Part shown: positions 17,324 through 27,123 of the stretch, piece by piece
How the letters are laid out: the number at the start of each line of letters is the position of its first letter
How positions within the stretch are numbered: the stretch's first letter is position 1
NCBI RefSeq assembly: GCF_013141865.1
Contig: NZ_RCST01000001.1
Span: 682,001 to 746,000 of the forward strand
From: Methylomonas sp. ZR1
GTDB taxonomy: Bacteria > Pseudomonadota > Gammaproteobacteria > Methylococcales > Methylomonadaceae
Reading direction: 5' to 3'
Length of the DNA stretch: 64,000 bases
Position numbers and translations under genes: made by a program
Notes under the pieces: generated by a model
The model's database searches: none
What the model was told of the DNA's origin: nothing
The model's input: only the letters and a program-made list of their open reading frames with translations

Positions 17324-18130
17324 TCAATCCGGTTCCAGTACCCGAAACAACATTTCCTTCACGGTTTGCGGGTCGAAGGGTTTGTCGCAAATCGCCGATA
17401 CCCCTGCTTTGTGGACATTGCTGAGGCGGGTTTCGTTTTCTTCGCTGGTCACCATCAAGATCGGCACGATGGAGTTACCCAAATCCTGGCGAATGGTTTT
17501 GATCAATTGCTGGCCGTCCATTATCGGCATATTGTAATCGGTGACGATTAGCTCGAACGCGTTCTGGTCCCGGCTGAATATGTCCACGCCTTCCTTACCG
17601 TCATGGGCTTGGGTGATTTTGACGATGCCCATATTGTTCAACACCCGGCTGATGTGCTTGCGGGCCAGCGGACTGTCGTCCACCACCAAGACCCGCACAT
17701 TTTCGATGTCGTAATGTTCCAGGCTGATTTCTTGCGGATCGATGAACTCGATGGTCGCCCGCAAGGCGTTTTTTAAATCGTCGTGCGCGAAGGGTTTGGG
17801 CAAAATCGCTACGACGCCGGCTTGGCGGATGGTGTCCAGTACATCGAAGCTGGATTCGCTGGATATCAGCATGAAGGGGACATGGCTCAGCGCTTCTTCA
17901 TTGCGCAGACGCTCAACCAGTTCGGTGGCCATCATATCCGGTAGATACAAGCTGCTGATAATCAAATCCGGGCGGTGATTATGCAAGCTTTCCAGCGCCG
18001 CCGCCGCGTTGGAAACGCCTTCGATTTTGGCTATGCCTTCGTCGCGTAAATGCTGCATGATGACTTTTAATTGTGTGGTCGAAGGCTCAATCAGCAAAAT
18101 CGATAAGTCGGCAATATCTATGGCGTGCAT
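17324..18130 (-). CDS. Tandem receiver-domain protein, first receiver degenerate
   Basis: 268 residues comprising two CheY-like receiver domains and nothing else. The second (from ~residue 140) is canonical: VLVVDDS acidic pair, the phospho-acceptor in IVTDYNMP, the Ser in MVTSE, and the Lys in CDKPF. The first has lost its phosphorylation site: the acidic pair is reduced (LLIEPS) and the acceptor position is Ser60 (DLIISSLYLPD). It probably passes or integrates signals by protein contact; no output domain is present. The cognate kinase is unknown. It is a monocistronic minus-strand gene divergent from the DUF447 gene. Confidence 0.9.
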   Translation of the reverse strand: MHAIDIADLSILLIEPSTTQLKVIMQHLRDEGIAKIEGVSNAAAALESLHNHRPDLIISSLYLPDMMATELVERLRNEEALSHVPFMLISSESSFDVLDTIRQAGVVAILPKPFAHDDLKNALRATIEFIDPQEISLEHYDIENVRVLVVDDSPLARKHISRVLNNMGIVKITQAHDGKEGVDIFSRDQNAFELIVTDYNMPIMDGQQLIKTIRQDLGNSIVPILMVTSEENETRLSNVHKAGVSAICDKPFDPQTVKEMLFRVLEPD

Positions 18131-18283
18131 AAGCGTGTGGCCTGGTTAATGTTGAACGGAATTGCATCCTGCAGGCGCCGGCTGGAAAAAAAATCCCCAA
18201 GGGTAGCCGGCGAGATTAAAATTGCGCGTTGGTTTGCCGGTAAACCGGCAACATTTCACGCTTCAGGATAGACCTAAACCACC

Positions 18284-18847
18284 ATGATTCAAGAAACCCT
18301 CGTCACTACCATCAATCTGCAGGGCGATACGCACATCGCGCCGATGGGGGTGCATGTTGAACAAGATCAATACATTATCTTGCCGTTTCGGCCCTCGACC
18401 ACGCTGGATAATCTGCTAGTTAACAAAACCGCTGTCATCAATTATTGCGACGATGTACGGATTTTTGCCGGTTGTCTGACCGGGCGTAGGGACTGGCCCT
18501 TATTGCCCGCCCAACAAGTCGCGGGGTATTATTTGGCCGATACTTTGGCGCATACCGAACTGCAATTGGTGCGAATCGAAGACGACGACACCCGGCCGAA
18601 ATTGTTTTGCCGGGCCGTGCACACGGTCAACCATAAGCCATTTCAAGGCTTTAATCGGGCGCAATATTCAGTGCTGGAAGCGGCGATTTTGATCAGCCGG
18701 CTGGATAGATTGCCTGGGGAGAAAATTCAAGCCGAACTGGATTATTTGCGCATCGGCCTGGATAAAACCGCTGGTGAGCGGGAGCGTCAGGCCTGGGATT
18801 GGCTGATGGCGGCGATTGAACAACATCGCCGGGGAGTGCAAGTATGA
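18284..18847 (+). CDS. DUF447 family protein, linked to methanofuran/H4MPT pathway genes
   Basis: 187 residues. The start MIQETLVTTIN, with HIAPMGVH soon after, and the flavin-reductase-like split-barrel pattern correspond to DUF447 proteins, which occur in methanogens and in methylotrophs that use tetrahydromethanopterin. Its exact reaction is not known to me. It overlaps mfnB by four bases (ATGA), which supports a role in biosynthesis or use of the C1 carriers methanofuran or tetrahydromethanopterin. Confidence 0.8.
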   Translation: MIQETLVTTINLQGDTHIAPMGVHVEQDQYIILPFRPSTTLDNLLVNKTAVINYCDDVRIFAGCLTGRRDWPLLPAQQVAGYYLADTLAHTELQLVRIEDDDTRPKLFCRAVHTVNHKPFQGFNRAQYSVLEAAILISRLDRLPGEKIQAELDYLRIGLDKTAGERERQAWDWLMAAIEQHRRGVQV

Positions 18848-19530
18848 CCGCGATGTTGGCAAGCGTGAATAGTTTGGCGGAAGCGCTGTTGGTCGAAGCC
18901 GCCGCCGTCGATATTATCGATTTAAAACAACCCGCTCGCGGCGCCTTGGGTGCTCTGGATGTGGCCGAGGTTGCCGAGATTGTCCGCCGCTTGCAACCGG
19001 GCAGCTGTGTTAGTGCCACTATCGGCGATTTACCGATGCAGCCCGAACTGGTCCTGCCGGCCGTGCAAGCCATGGCGGCTACCGGCGTCAATTATGTGAA
19101 AATCGGGTTTTTTCCGGACGGCGACTGGCTGGCGTGCGTCGAGGGTTTACAGGCGATTGCTGCGCGGGGCGTGGCTCTGGTGGCGGTATTGTTTGCCGAT
19201 ACCCGCCCGGATTTTGCGATGATTGATGCTTTAGCCCAGGCCGGTTTTCGCGGGGTGATGCTGGATACCGCCAATAAACAACTCGGTTCATTGACGCGGC
19301 TGATGACGTTCGACGAATTGCAACTTTTTGTCGATAGGGTCGCCGGCCTGGGTTTGCTGAGTGGCTTGGCCGGTTCCTTGCGCGTCGACGATGTAGCGGG
19401 TTTAGTGCAGTTAGGTCCGGATTATTTGGGCTTTCGCGGCGCCTTATGCCGGGAACATTCCCGCACTGCGCAACTGGACGTCGGGCAAATCGACATAATT
19501 AGGCAACATTGGCGAGCTTTAGCGTACTGA
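18844..19530 (+). CDS. mfnB: (5-formylfuran-3-yl)methyl phosphate synthase MfnB
   Basis: 228 residues, TIM-barrel. The N-terminal block MLASVNSLAEALLVEAAAVDIIDLKQP is diagnostic; D26 and K28 in IIDLK match the catalytic Asp/Lys pair of the family, and a second conserved Lys is in YVKIGFF. The enzyme condenses two glyceraldehyde-3-phosphate molecules into the furan precursor of methanofuran. In bacteria the gene is confined largely to methylotrophs and methanotrophs that oxidise formaldehyde with methanofuran and tetrahydromethanopterin, and it is the best single clue to the lifestyle of this organism. Confidence 0.92.
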   Translation: MTAMLASVNSLAEALLVEAAAVDIIDLKQPARGALGALDVAEVAEIVRRLQPGSCVSATIGDLPMQPELVLPAVQAMAATGVNYVKIGFFPDGDWLACVEGLQAIAARGVALVAVLFADTRPDFAMIDALAQAGFRGVMLDTANKQLGSLTRLMTFDELQLFVDRVAGLGLLSGLAGSLRVDDVAGLVQLGPDYLGFRGALCREHSRTAQLDVGQIDIIRQHWRALAY

Positions 19531-19653
19531 ATGAGCCCGCTGATGCATTGACAGTACCCATAGCACCATCGACAAAACATAACAATAACACTAGCCGCCA
19601 ACAGACTTAAATCTACATAATGTCGGCAGACCGGTAAACAGCAAGGGATCACT

Positions 19654-22600
19654 GTGGAGCAATATCGCGAACAAAACCAGGCCAGGCCTCTGCTTTGGAC
19701 GGTGCTACTACTTTTACTTGCGCAGTTGCTTAGCTTGTATTTTCCGCTGGCAGACTACTTACGGCCCTTTGTCAGCCAATCCTTGGGCGTGCATACCTTG
19801 ATGGAAGGTTTTTCCATCGTGATTTCCGCATTGGTTTTCGCGGTGGGTTGGAGCGTTTATCAAAAGGAGAATTCCGCCGGATTCCTGATGCTGGCCTGCT
19901 GCTTCTTGGGGGTGGCGGTCCTCGATTTAATGCATACCCTGTCTTTCAGCGGCATGCCGGCCTTTATCACCGAAAGCGATCCGGAAAAAGCCATCGCTTT
20001 TTGGCTAATGGCCCGCGGGTTTGCAGCGATAGGTCTGGTGATGGGATGGTTGCTGCCAAACCGGCCGATAACCCCGGTGTCGCGGGCGTTGATGCTGAGC
20101 GTTGTGCTGCTCTATATTGGCCTCAGTTGCTGGCTGGTGTTTTTCCATCAAGATTGGTTGCCGCGCACCTTTGATGCAGTTGATGGTTTAACCTCTTTTA
20201 AAAAAACCTGCGAATATGTATTGGCTGGCGTCTATGCTGTCAGCGCCATCGGCTATTTACGCCAAACCCGCCGCCAACATACCTACGATCCGGCCGGTTT
20301 GGCGGCGGCTGCTGCGATCATGGCCATGAGCGAGTTGTTCGCGACCTTTTATGCCAGCGTCAGCGATTTGTATATTTTGCTCGGGCATGCCTATAAGTTG
20401 GTCGCCTATGGCCTGATTTACCGTTCGGTTTTCCTCAACAGCATCCAACTGCCTTACCAGCGGCTCTATCAAGCGCATCAGGCACTGTCTGTTAGCGAAG
20501 CCAAATTTCACGCCATTATCGAAGAGTCGCCGATTGCCTATGCTTTGCATGATAGCCAGGGCAATATCAGTTATTTGAACTCGGCTTTCGTAAAAACCTT
20601 CGGTTATACCCTAAGCGATATTCCGACCTTGGCGGAATGGTGGTGGCATGCCCATCCCGACGCTGAATATCGGCAACAGGTCATCGCTAATTGGCATACT
20701 TATCAGCGTGTTCCCCAGTCTGCTACCGAGTCCGGCCAAACCGCGGAATTGAAAGTCTGTTGCAAGGATGGCAGGTGTCGGATGGTGTTGGTCGACATTG
20801 TCTTGTTAGGCGATAGCTTGGCCGGCAATCAATTACTGATTTTGCGCGATATTTCCGAACGGTTGGAAGCGATGCACAAACTGGCCGATTCGGTAAACAT
20901 GCTGCAAACCGTCATCAACACCATCCCCAGCCGTGTATTCTGGAAAGACCTGAATTACCGTTATCTGGGCGCCAACTTAGCCTTCAGTCAAGATGCCGGG
21001 CTAGAGAATCCGGCCGAACTGATCGGTAAATCCGATGAGCAATTGGTTTGGCGGGATTTAGCGCACTTATATCGCGCAGACGATAAGCAGGTCATCGAGA
21101 GCGATACGGCAAAATTGAATTACGAAGAAACGCTAATGGGGCCGGCAGGTAAAACCATGCATTTAAGGACCTCAAGAGTGCCTTTACGTAATTTACAGCA
21201 ACAGATCATCGGCGTGCTGGGTGTGTACGAGGACATCACCGCGCGGAAAAGCGCCGAAGAGGAAATGCAACTGGCGGCCCTGGTGTATTTGAACAGTAGC
21301 GAAGCGATGATGGTTACCGATGCCACGGGCACTATCATCACGGTTAATCCGGCATTTACTACGGTAACCGGTTACTCGGCGGACGAAGTGATAGGCCGGG
21401 CCTTTGTCGGTACCACCACAGAGCCGCATGATCAGGCTTTCTATAAAACCGTCTTGCGAGTGATCAATACCCACGGCCAGTGGGCCGGCGAAATCAGCGG
21501 CCGCCGCAAGAACGGCGAGGATTGCATTCAGTGGGTCACCATCAACTCCATTCTGAACGAGAGTGGCGGTGTACACAGGCGAGTGGCCTTGATCGCGGAT
21601 ATTACCGAACGCAAAAAATCCGAGGAATTGATTTGGCGGCAAGCCAATTTCGATCCGCTGACCGGTTTGCCGAATCGCAATATGTTTTTAGATAGGCTTA
21701 ATCAGGAAATCAAAAAGGCTTTTCGGCATGGCCGGCATGTGGCATTGATGTTTCTGGATTTGGACCGTTTCAAGGATGTCAATGACAGCATGGGCCACTT
21801 CATGGGAGACATCTTGTTGAAGGAAGCCGCGCGGCGCATCAGCGGCTGCGTGCGCGATTGCGACAGCATTGCCAGACTGGGCGGCGATGAATTTACCGTG
21901 ATTCTCGGCGAGTTGGATCAAGTGGATGGCGTCAACCGGATCGCCCGGAACATCTTGCAGGCTTTGGCGGAACCGTTTCGTTTGGGCAATGAGACGGCCT
22001 ATATTTCAGGGAGTATCGGCATTGCCCTATATCCGGACGATGCGCTGGACACCGATTCCTTATTAAAAAATGCCGATCAAGCAATGTACGCCGCCAAAAA
22101 TCAGGGTCGCGACCGCTACCAATATTTCACTGCCTTGATGCAGCAGAACGCCCAACTGCGCATGCGGCTGGCCAACGATTTGCACGGCGCGCTGGCCCGT
22201 CAGCAGTTTTTACTGCATTACCAACCGATTATCGAGTTTGCCAGCGGCAGCATAGCCAAAGCCGAAGCCCTGCTGCGTTGGCTGCATCCGACGCTGGGCA
22301 TGGTCAGCCCGGCCGAATTTATTCCGGTTGCCGAAGATACCGGGGTTATCGTCGATATTGGCGATTGGGTTTTTGACACTGCCGCGCACCAGGCTAAGCA
22401 GTGGCGGCAGACCTATCATCCGGATTTCCAGATCAGCGTCAACAAATCGCCCGTGCAGTTCCGCCGGCAAGCCATGGAAGCCAATCAATGGCTTGCCTTA
22501 TTGCAAGAGCTGGATTTGCCGGGCCAGAGTGTGATCGTTGAAATAACCGAAGGCTTGATATTGGATGCCAGCAACAGCACGCGCGAGCAACTGTCAGCGT

Positions 22601-22959
22601 TTCGCGATGGCGGGATGCAGGTGGCTTTGGACGATTTCGGCACCGGGTATTCGTCTCTGGCCTATTTGAAAAAATTCGACATCGATTACATCAAGATAGA
22701 CCAGGCGTTTGTCCGGAGTCTGGTGGCCGGCTCCAGCGACATGGCCTTGTGCGAAGCCATCGTGGTAATGGCGCACAAATTGGGCATTAAGGTCGTCGCC
22801 GAAGGTATAGAGACCCAGGAACAATACGATCTATTAAACCGAATGGGCTGCGATTACGGACAAGGCTATTTAATTTCCAAACCGGTCCCGGCCGACCAAT
22901 TCGAACAGTTGCTCGATAAGGCTTTTACCCAAGCGCCATCCGGCGATGGGCGGCATTAG
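19654..22959 (+). CDS. MASE3-PAS-GGDEF-EAL cyclic-di-GMP enzyme
   Basis: 1,101 residues. Residues ~10-270 form a multi-helix membrane sensor of the MASE3 type (VHTLMEGFSIVISALVFAVGW). Three PAS domains follow (~280-410, ~415-530, ~540-650). The diguanylate cyclase domain has an intact active site G743-G744-D745-E746-F747 and an inhibitory RxxD site (RDCD) five residues upstream. The phosphodiesterase domain has an intact E871-A872-L873 and DDFGTGYSSLAYL. Both activities may thus be possible; which dominates cannot be told. GTG 19654 is the likely start. It is relevant to the two cyclic-di-GMP riboswitches further along, although nothing ties it to them directly. Confidence 0.93.
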   Translation: MEQYREQNQARPLLWTVLLLLLAQLLSLYFPLADYLRPFVSQSLGVHTLMEGFSIVISALVFAVGWSVYQKENSAGFLMLACCFLGVAVLDLMHTLSFSGMPAFITESDPEKAIAFWLMARGFAAIGLVMGWLLPNRPITPVSRALMLSVVLLYIGLSCWLVFFHQDWLPRTFDAVDGLTSFKKTCEYVLAGVYAVSAIGYLRQTRRQHTYDPAGLAAAAAIMAMSELFATFYASVSDLYILLGHAYKLVAYGLIYRSVFLNSIQLPYQRLYQAHQALSVSEAKFHAIIEESPIAYALHDSQGNISYLNSAFVKTFGYTLSDIPTLAEWWWHAHPDAEYRQQVIANWHTYQRVPQSATESGQTAELKVCCKDGRCRMVLVDIVLLGDSLAGNQLLILRDISERLEAMHKLADSVNMLQTVINTIPSRVFWKDLNYRYLGANLAFSQDAGLENPAELIGKSDEQLVWRDLAHLYRADDKQVIESDTAKLNYEETLMGPAGKTMHLRTSRVPLRNLQQQIIGVLGVYEDITARKSAEEEMQLAALVYLNSSEAMMVTDATGTIITVNPAFTTVTGYSADEVIGRAFVGTTTEPHDQAFYKTVLRVINTHGQWAGEISGRRKNGEDCIQWVTINSILNESGGVHRRVALIADITERKKSEELIWRQANFDPLTGLPNRNMFLDRLNQEIKKAFRHGRHVALMFLDLDRFKDVNDSMGHFMGDILLKEAARRISGCVRDCDSIARLGGDEFTVILGELDQVDGVNRIARNILQALAEPFRLGNETAYISGSIGIALYPDDALDTDSLLKNADQAMYAAKNQGRDRYQYFTALMQQNAQLRMRLANDLHGALARQQFLLHYQPIIEFASGSIAKAEALLRWLHPTLGMVSPAEFIPVAEDTGVIVDIGDWVFDTAAHQAKQWRQTYHPDFQISVNKSPVQFRRQAMEANQWLALLQELDLPGQSVIVEITEGLILDASNSTREQLSAFRDGGMQVALDDFGTGYSSLAYLKKFDIDYIKIDQAFVRSLVAGSSDMALCEAIVVMAHKLGIKVVAEGIETQEQYDLLNRMGCDYGQGYLISKPVPADQFEQLLDKAFTQAPSGDGRH

Positions 22960-23102
22960 CCAGAACACTGGAATGGTTAGCCGGCCTTTATCTATCGCCG
23001 CCCCCGTTTTTGCGGGACACGCATCCGGAAAATTTAAGGGCCTTGGTTGATCGGAATGCTTTAGCCGGGTGGCAGCATCGCCAGCCTGATAAAATGCGCG
23101 GC

Positions 23103-24017
23103 ATGAATACAACCTTGATGCAAATGACCGCGCTGATGCTGTGTGGTGCCGGTTGGCGAGTATTGACCCCTAACCGCTTGACGGCGGACCAGACCCGGTT
23201 GGTATTAACCAGCGTGGTGTACTATTTTTTTATGCCGGTTATGGTGCTTGATGTGCTGTGGCGGGCCGATATTGGTTGGCAATCGCTGCAATACTCCGCA
23301 TTGGGTTTTATCAGTATCTTGTTGTCGATTTTGGCGACCTGGCTGCTTGCTAAGTTGTTTAAATTTAAAAACCCGCAAACCGGGGCGGTGATTTTGGCGG
23401 CGGCTTTTCCAAACGTCACCTATCTGGGCCTGCCGGTATTGGAGCAGATTTTCGGCGACTGGACCCGGTCTTTGGTCATTCAGATCGATTTATTTGCCGA
23501 AGCGCCGTTGGTCTATACCTTAGGTATCATGCTGGCCCGCCATTACGGCGCTAGCGGCGAACCTAAGCCAAAATCGGTGTTGGCATTTTTCAATGCGCCG
23601 CCGTTCTGGGCTGCGTTTGTCGCGGTCGTGTTAAACCTCAATCAGGTGCCGATACCGTTCTGGGTTGCCGGCTTACTGCAAAAATGTTCCGGAGCGGTCG
23701 CACCGTTGATGATTTTTTCGTTAGGTTTGGCGCTTAGCTGGCGGGATATACGCCTGCGCAACGTACCGTTCATTGTCCCCACTGCATTAGTTAAACTAGG
23801 GTTGATGCCGCTGATTGCCTTGTGGCTGGCAAACCTGCTCAATTTGACCGGTCAGCCCAGGGCGGCGGCCGTGATGGATATAGCCATGCCGAGTATGGTG
23901 ATGGGCATCGTGTTATGCGACCGCTATAAGCTGGACAGCGGTTTATATGCGATGGCCGTGACGGTGACGACGGCCTTGAGTTTAGTGAGCTTACCGCTCT
24001 GGTATCGGGTGTTATGA
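23103..24017 (+). CDS. AEC-family (auxin efflux carrier-like) transporter
   Basis: About 304 residues from ATG 23103 (MNTTLMQMTAL); ATG 23094 is an alternative and the frame is open further up. Around ten hydrophobic helices fill the protein. The conserved AAAFPNVTYLGLPV segment corresponds to the NxGYLGLP-type motif of the AEC/PIN family, and a similar crossover occurs near the C-terminus (DIAMPSMVMGIVLCDRY). Members export small organic anions; the substrate is unknown. The stop overlaps the start of the cinA-like gene by four bases. Confidence 0.87.
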   Translation: MNTTLMQMTALMLCGAGWRVLTPNRLTADQTRLVLTSVVYYFFMPVMVLDVLWRADIGWQSLQYSALGFISILLSILATWLLAKLFKFKNPQTGAVILAAAFPNVTYLGLPVLEQIFGDWTRSLVIQIDLFAEAPLVYTLGIMLARHYGASGEPKPKSVLAFFNAPPFWAAFVAVVLNLNQVPIPFWVAGLLQKCSGAVAPLMIFSLGLALSWRDIRLRNVPFIVPTALVKLGLMPLIALWLANLLNLTGQPRAAAVMDIAMPSMVMGIVLCDRYKLDSGLYAMAVTVTTALSLVSLPLWYRVL

Positions 24018-25234
24018 AACAGATTGCCGAAATATTCTCGCAAGGCGAGGAAATTGTCTGCGGGCAGACCGTGGACAGCAACGCCGCCTGGCTCTCCCAG
24101 CAATTGGTGGAACTAGGTTTTACGCTGAAACGCCATACGGCGGTGGGCGATGACGTGGACGATTTGGTGGCCTTGTTTACGGAAATTGCCGAGCGCGCCG
24201 ACTGCTGTATTTGCACCGGCGGTTTGGGGCCGACTATCGACGACTTAACCGCCGAAGCAGTCAGTATCGCCAGCGGTCAGCCTTTACGATTCGACGAACA
24301 GGCTTTTGCCGACATTCAACAGTATTACGCCCGCCGCAATCGCGTGATGCCGCCTGCAAATCGCAAGCAAGCTTTGCTGCCGCAGTCGGCCATACGTATC
24401 GACAACGCTTACGGCACCGCGCCGGGCTTTGCCTTGCAATTCAAACGCTGCTGGTTCGTGTGTCTGCCGGGTGTGCCGTCGGAAATGAAGAATATGTTTA
24501 CCTCGCTAGTCAGGCCGCAATTGCTGGAGGGTTTTGAGCTACAGCCGGCGTGTTTGGTCAGCTTGCGCAGCATAGGCATAGGCGAATCGGCGATTCAGCA
24601 GTGCTTGGCCGAATTTGATGTGCCCGCGGGTGTGCAACTGGGGTTTCGTGCCGCGCCCGATGAAGTGCAGACCAAACTATTGTTTCCCAGTAATTTCCCC
24701 GAGCAAGAAAAGCGTGGCTGCGTGGCCGCCGTGGCTGACAAAATCGGCGATTACGTGTTTGCCATCGATGGCCTGGAAGAAGCGCAGGGCGATCTGCTGG
24801 ATGTCGTGAGCAAGGCCATGAGCCGGAAATCTTATTCGCTCGCCTTGCTGGAAACTGCCAGCCAAGGCCAGTTGGCCGCCAAATGTTTGGGATGCGACTG
24901 GTTGAGGCGCGTTGAAATCAATCTGGATTGGGGGCGCAACACCGGTGCAGGCGAAGCGGGAGGCGGCGATTTACTGCCTATCGCCAAAATTTGGGCGGAA
25001 CAACTGAAAGCTCGCGAGCAAACCGACTTTGCCCTAGTTCAGCTTTTTGCCGGTAGCGCCGAAGATTACCGGGATAAAGATAAAGCCATAGTCCTTTACA
25101 ATGCCCTAGCCACACCCAGCGGCGTGGTCTCGACCCAGCTTAGCGCCTATGGCGCCCTTAAAACCAAACAAAACCAGGCGACTTTATTCGCGCTGGACTT
25201 ACTTAGACGTTACCTACAAAACAAATGCCTTTAA
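24014..25234 (+). CDS. CinA family protein with altered amidohydrolase motif
   Basis: 406 residues, with both CinA domains. The N-terminal MoCF-like domain shows CTGGLGPTIDDLT and the GTAPGF segment. The C-terminal domain is normally the nicotinamide-nucleotide amidohydrolase (PncC), whose motif AESCTGG carries the nucleophilic serine. Here the corresponding segment reads LLETASQGQLAAK, so the serine is replaced by threonine and the glycine pair is lost; the TPSGVVSTQLSAYG block further on is also diverged. The deamidase activity may therefore be weak or gone. It overlaps the AEC gene by four bases and uup by ten. Confidence 0.85.
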   Translation: MKQIAEIFSQGEEIVCGQTVDSNAAWLSQQLVELGFTLKRHTAVGDDVDDLVALFTEIAERADCCICTGGLGPTIDDLTAEAVSIASGQPLRFDEQAFADIQQYYARRNRVMPPANRKQALLPQSAIRIDNAYGTAPGFALQFKRCWFVCLPGVPSEMKNMFTSLVRPQLLEGFELQPACLVSLRSIGIGESAIQQCLAEFDVPAGVQLGFRAAPDEVQTKLLFPSNFPEQEKRGCVAAVADKIGDYVFAIDGLEEAQGDLLDVVSKAMSRKSYSLALLETASQGQLAAKCLGCDWLRRVEINLDWGRNTGAGEAGGGDLLPIAKIWAEQLKAREQTDFALVQLFAGSAEDYRDKDKAIVLYNALATPSGVVSTQLSAYGALKTKQNQATLFALDLLRRYLQNKCL

Positions 25235-27111
25235 TCCGTTTAACCAATGTTTCCATCGCCTTCGGCACCCACGCGCTGCTCGATAACGCCGCTTTTCAAC
25301 TCGACGCCGGCGAGCGGGTCGGCCTGCTGGGCCGCAACGGCGAGGGCAAATCCACATTAATGAAAATCATCGCCGGCGATATTCATGCCGATCACGGCGA
25401 AATCTGGAAACAACCGGAACTGCGCCTGGCTTGGTTGGAGCAATCGCCCAATCTGGACGAAAACGACACGATCTACGAAGCCGTCGCTGGTGGACTTGGC
25501 GAATTGGGCCGGGTCATCGCCCGTTACCATGAATTGTTGAGCCATATGGATGGCAGCGAGCAGTCGCTGCAAGCTTTGGGCGATGTGCAACATAAGCTGG
25601 AAGCCGACAATGGCTGGGAGTTTCAAACCCGGGTCGAAGCGGTATTGAGCAAACTGCAATTGCCGGCGGACGTGCTGGTCGGCAGCCTGTCCGGCGGCTG
25701 GAAACGCCGAGTCGCACTAGCGCGCGCCTTGGTGATCGAACCGGAAGTGTTGTTGCTGGACGAGCCGACCAACCATCTGGATTTCGAAAGCATCGCCTGG
25801 CTGGAGGAGCAAATTCTGGCCTTCCAGGGCGCGGTCATGTTTGTCACCCATGACCGGGCATTTTTACAAAAACTGGCGACGCGGATTATCGATCTGGATC
25901 GCGGGCAATTAACGTCCTGGGCCGGTAATTATCAAGATTATTTGACCCGCAAGGCGGCGGCTTTGGAAGACGAAGCCAATCAAAACGCCGAGTTCGACAA
26001 GAAGCTGGCCAAGGAAGAAGTCTGGATCCGGCAAGGCGTCAAAGCCCGGCGGACCCGCAACGAGGGACGGGTTAGAGCGCTGAAGAAATTGCGCGCCGAG
26101 CGTTCGGAACGTCGCAATACCCAGGGCACCGCCAAGCTCAGTTTGAATAAAGGCGAAGCGTCCGGCAAGAAAGTGGTCGAAGCCATCGATGTCAATTTTC
26201 AATATCAGGACAAACCCATCATCAAGGATTTTTCGCTGCGCATCGAACGCGGCGACAAAATCGGTTTGATCGGCAACAACGGTGCCGGCAAATCCACTTT
26301 ATTAAAGTTGCTGCTGGGCCAATTGCAACCGACCACCGGCAGCATCGAGCTGGGCACCAATCTGCAAATCGCGTATTTCGACCAATTGCGCGAACAGCTT
26401 GATCCGGAAATCTCCGTGGCCGACAGCGTGCTGGACGGCGGCGAGTTTGTCGATACACCGGATGGCAAACGCCACGTCATGTCTTATCTGGCCGACTTTT
26501 TATTCGCGCCGGCCCGCGCCCGTTCGCCGGTTAAAAGTCTGTCCGGCGGCGAAAAAAATCGCTTGCTGCTGGCGCGCCTGTTTACCAAGACCGCCAATCT
26601 GATCGTGATGGACGAACCCACCAATGATTTGGATTTGGAAACCCTGGAAATTCTGGAAGAAAAACTGGTGGAGTATCAAGGCACTTTGCTGCTGGTGAGC
26701 CATGACCGGGAGTTTTTGGATAACGTCGTCACCAGTGTGTTGGTGTTCGAAGGCGAGGGCAGGGTGGAAGAATACATCGGCGGGTATGCCGATTGGTTTG
26801 CCCTGATGGAGCAGAACAAAAAAGCCGAAGCAGTAAAGATTGCCGAACAAGCGGTGAAAAAAGAAAAACCCAAAACCGCGCCGGCCAAGAAACTTAGCTT
26901 TAAAGAACAGCGGGAACTCGAGCAACTGCCGGCGCTGATCGAACAACTGGAAACATTGCAAACCCAGCTGACAGCGGAAATGAACGAAGCCGGTTTTTAT
27001 AAACAAAGTCCCGATGCGGTGGCCGCCAAACTGGCGCAATTGCAAACCGCCGAGGCCGATCTAAGTGAGGCCTATCAGCGTTGGGATGAATTGGAAGCCC
27101 TGCAGGGTTGA
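25225..27111 (+). CDS. uup: ABC-F family ATPase Uup
   Basis: 628 residues, normal for Uup. Two ABC cassettes are complete: Walker A GRNGEGKST and GNNGAGKST, signatures LSGGWKRR and LSGGEKNR, Walker B LLLDEPTNHLDF and IVMDEPTNDLDL. The inter-cassette linker is basic and Arg-rich, and the C-terminal ~90 residues form the coiled-coil domain typical of Uup. There are no membrane segments. ABC-F proteins act on ribosomes, and Uup also affects transposon excision and branched DNA intermediates. ATG 25225 overlaps the end of the cinA-like gene. Confidence 0.93.
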   Translation: MPLIRLTNVSIAFGTHALLDNAAFQLDAGERVGLLGRNGEGKSTLMKIIAGDIHADHGEIWKQPELRLAWLEQSPNLDENDTIYEAVAGGLGELGRVIARYHELLSHMDGSEQSLQALGDVQHKLEADNGWEFQTRVEAVLSKLQLPADVLVGSLSGGWKRRVALARALVIEPEVLLLDEPTNHLDFESIAWLEEQILAFQGAVMFVTHDRAFLQKLATRIIDLDRGQLTSWAGNYQDYLTRKAAALEDEANQNAEFDKKLAKEEVWIRQGVKARRTRNEGRVRALKKLRAERSERRNTQGTAKLSLNKGEASGKKVVEAIDVNFQYQDKPIIKDFSLRIERGDKIGLIGNNGAGKSTLLKLLLGQLQPTTGSIELGTNLQIAYFDQLREQLDPEISVADSVLDGGEFVDTPDGKRHVMSYLADFLFAPARARSPVKSLSGGEKNRLLLARLFTKTANLIVMDEPTNDLDLETLEILEEKLVEYQGTLLLVSHDREFLDNVVTSVLVFEGEGRVEEYIGGYADWFALMEQNKKAEAVKIAEQAVKKEKPKTAPAKKLSFKEQRELEQLPALIEQLETLQTQLTAEMNEAGFYKQSPDAVAAKLAQLQTAEADLSEAYQRWDELEALQG

Positions 27112-27123
27112 GCAGGTTGCTGC

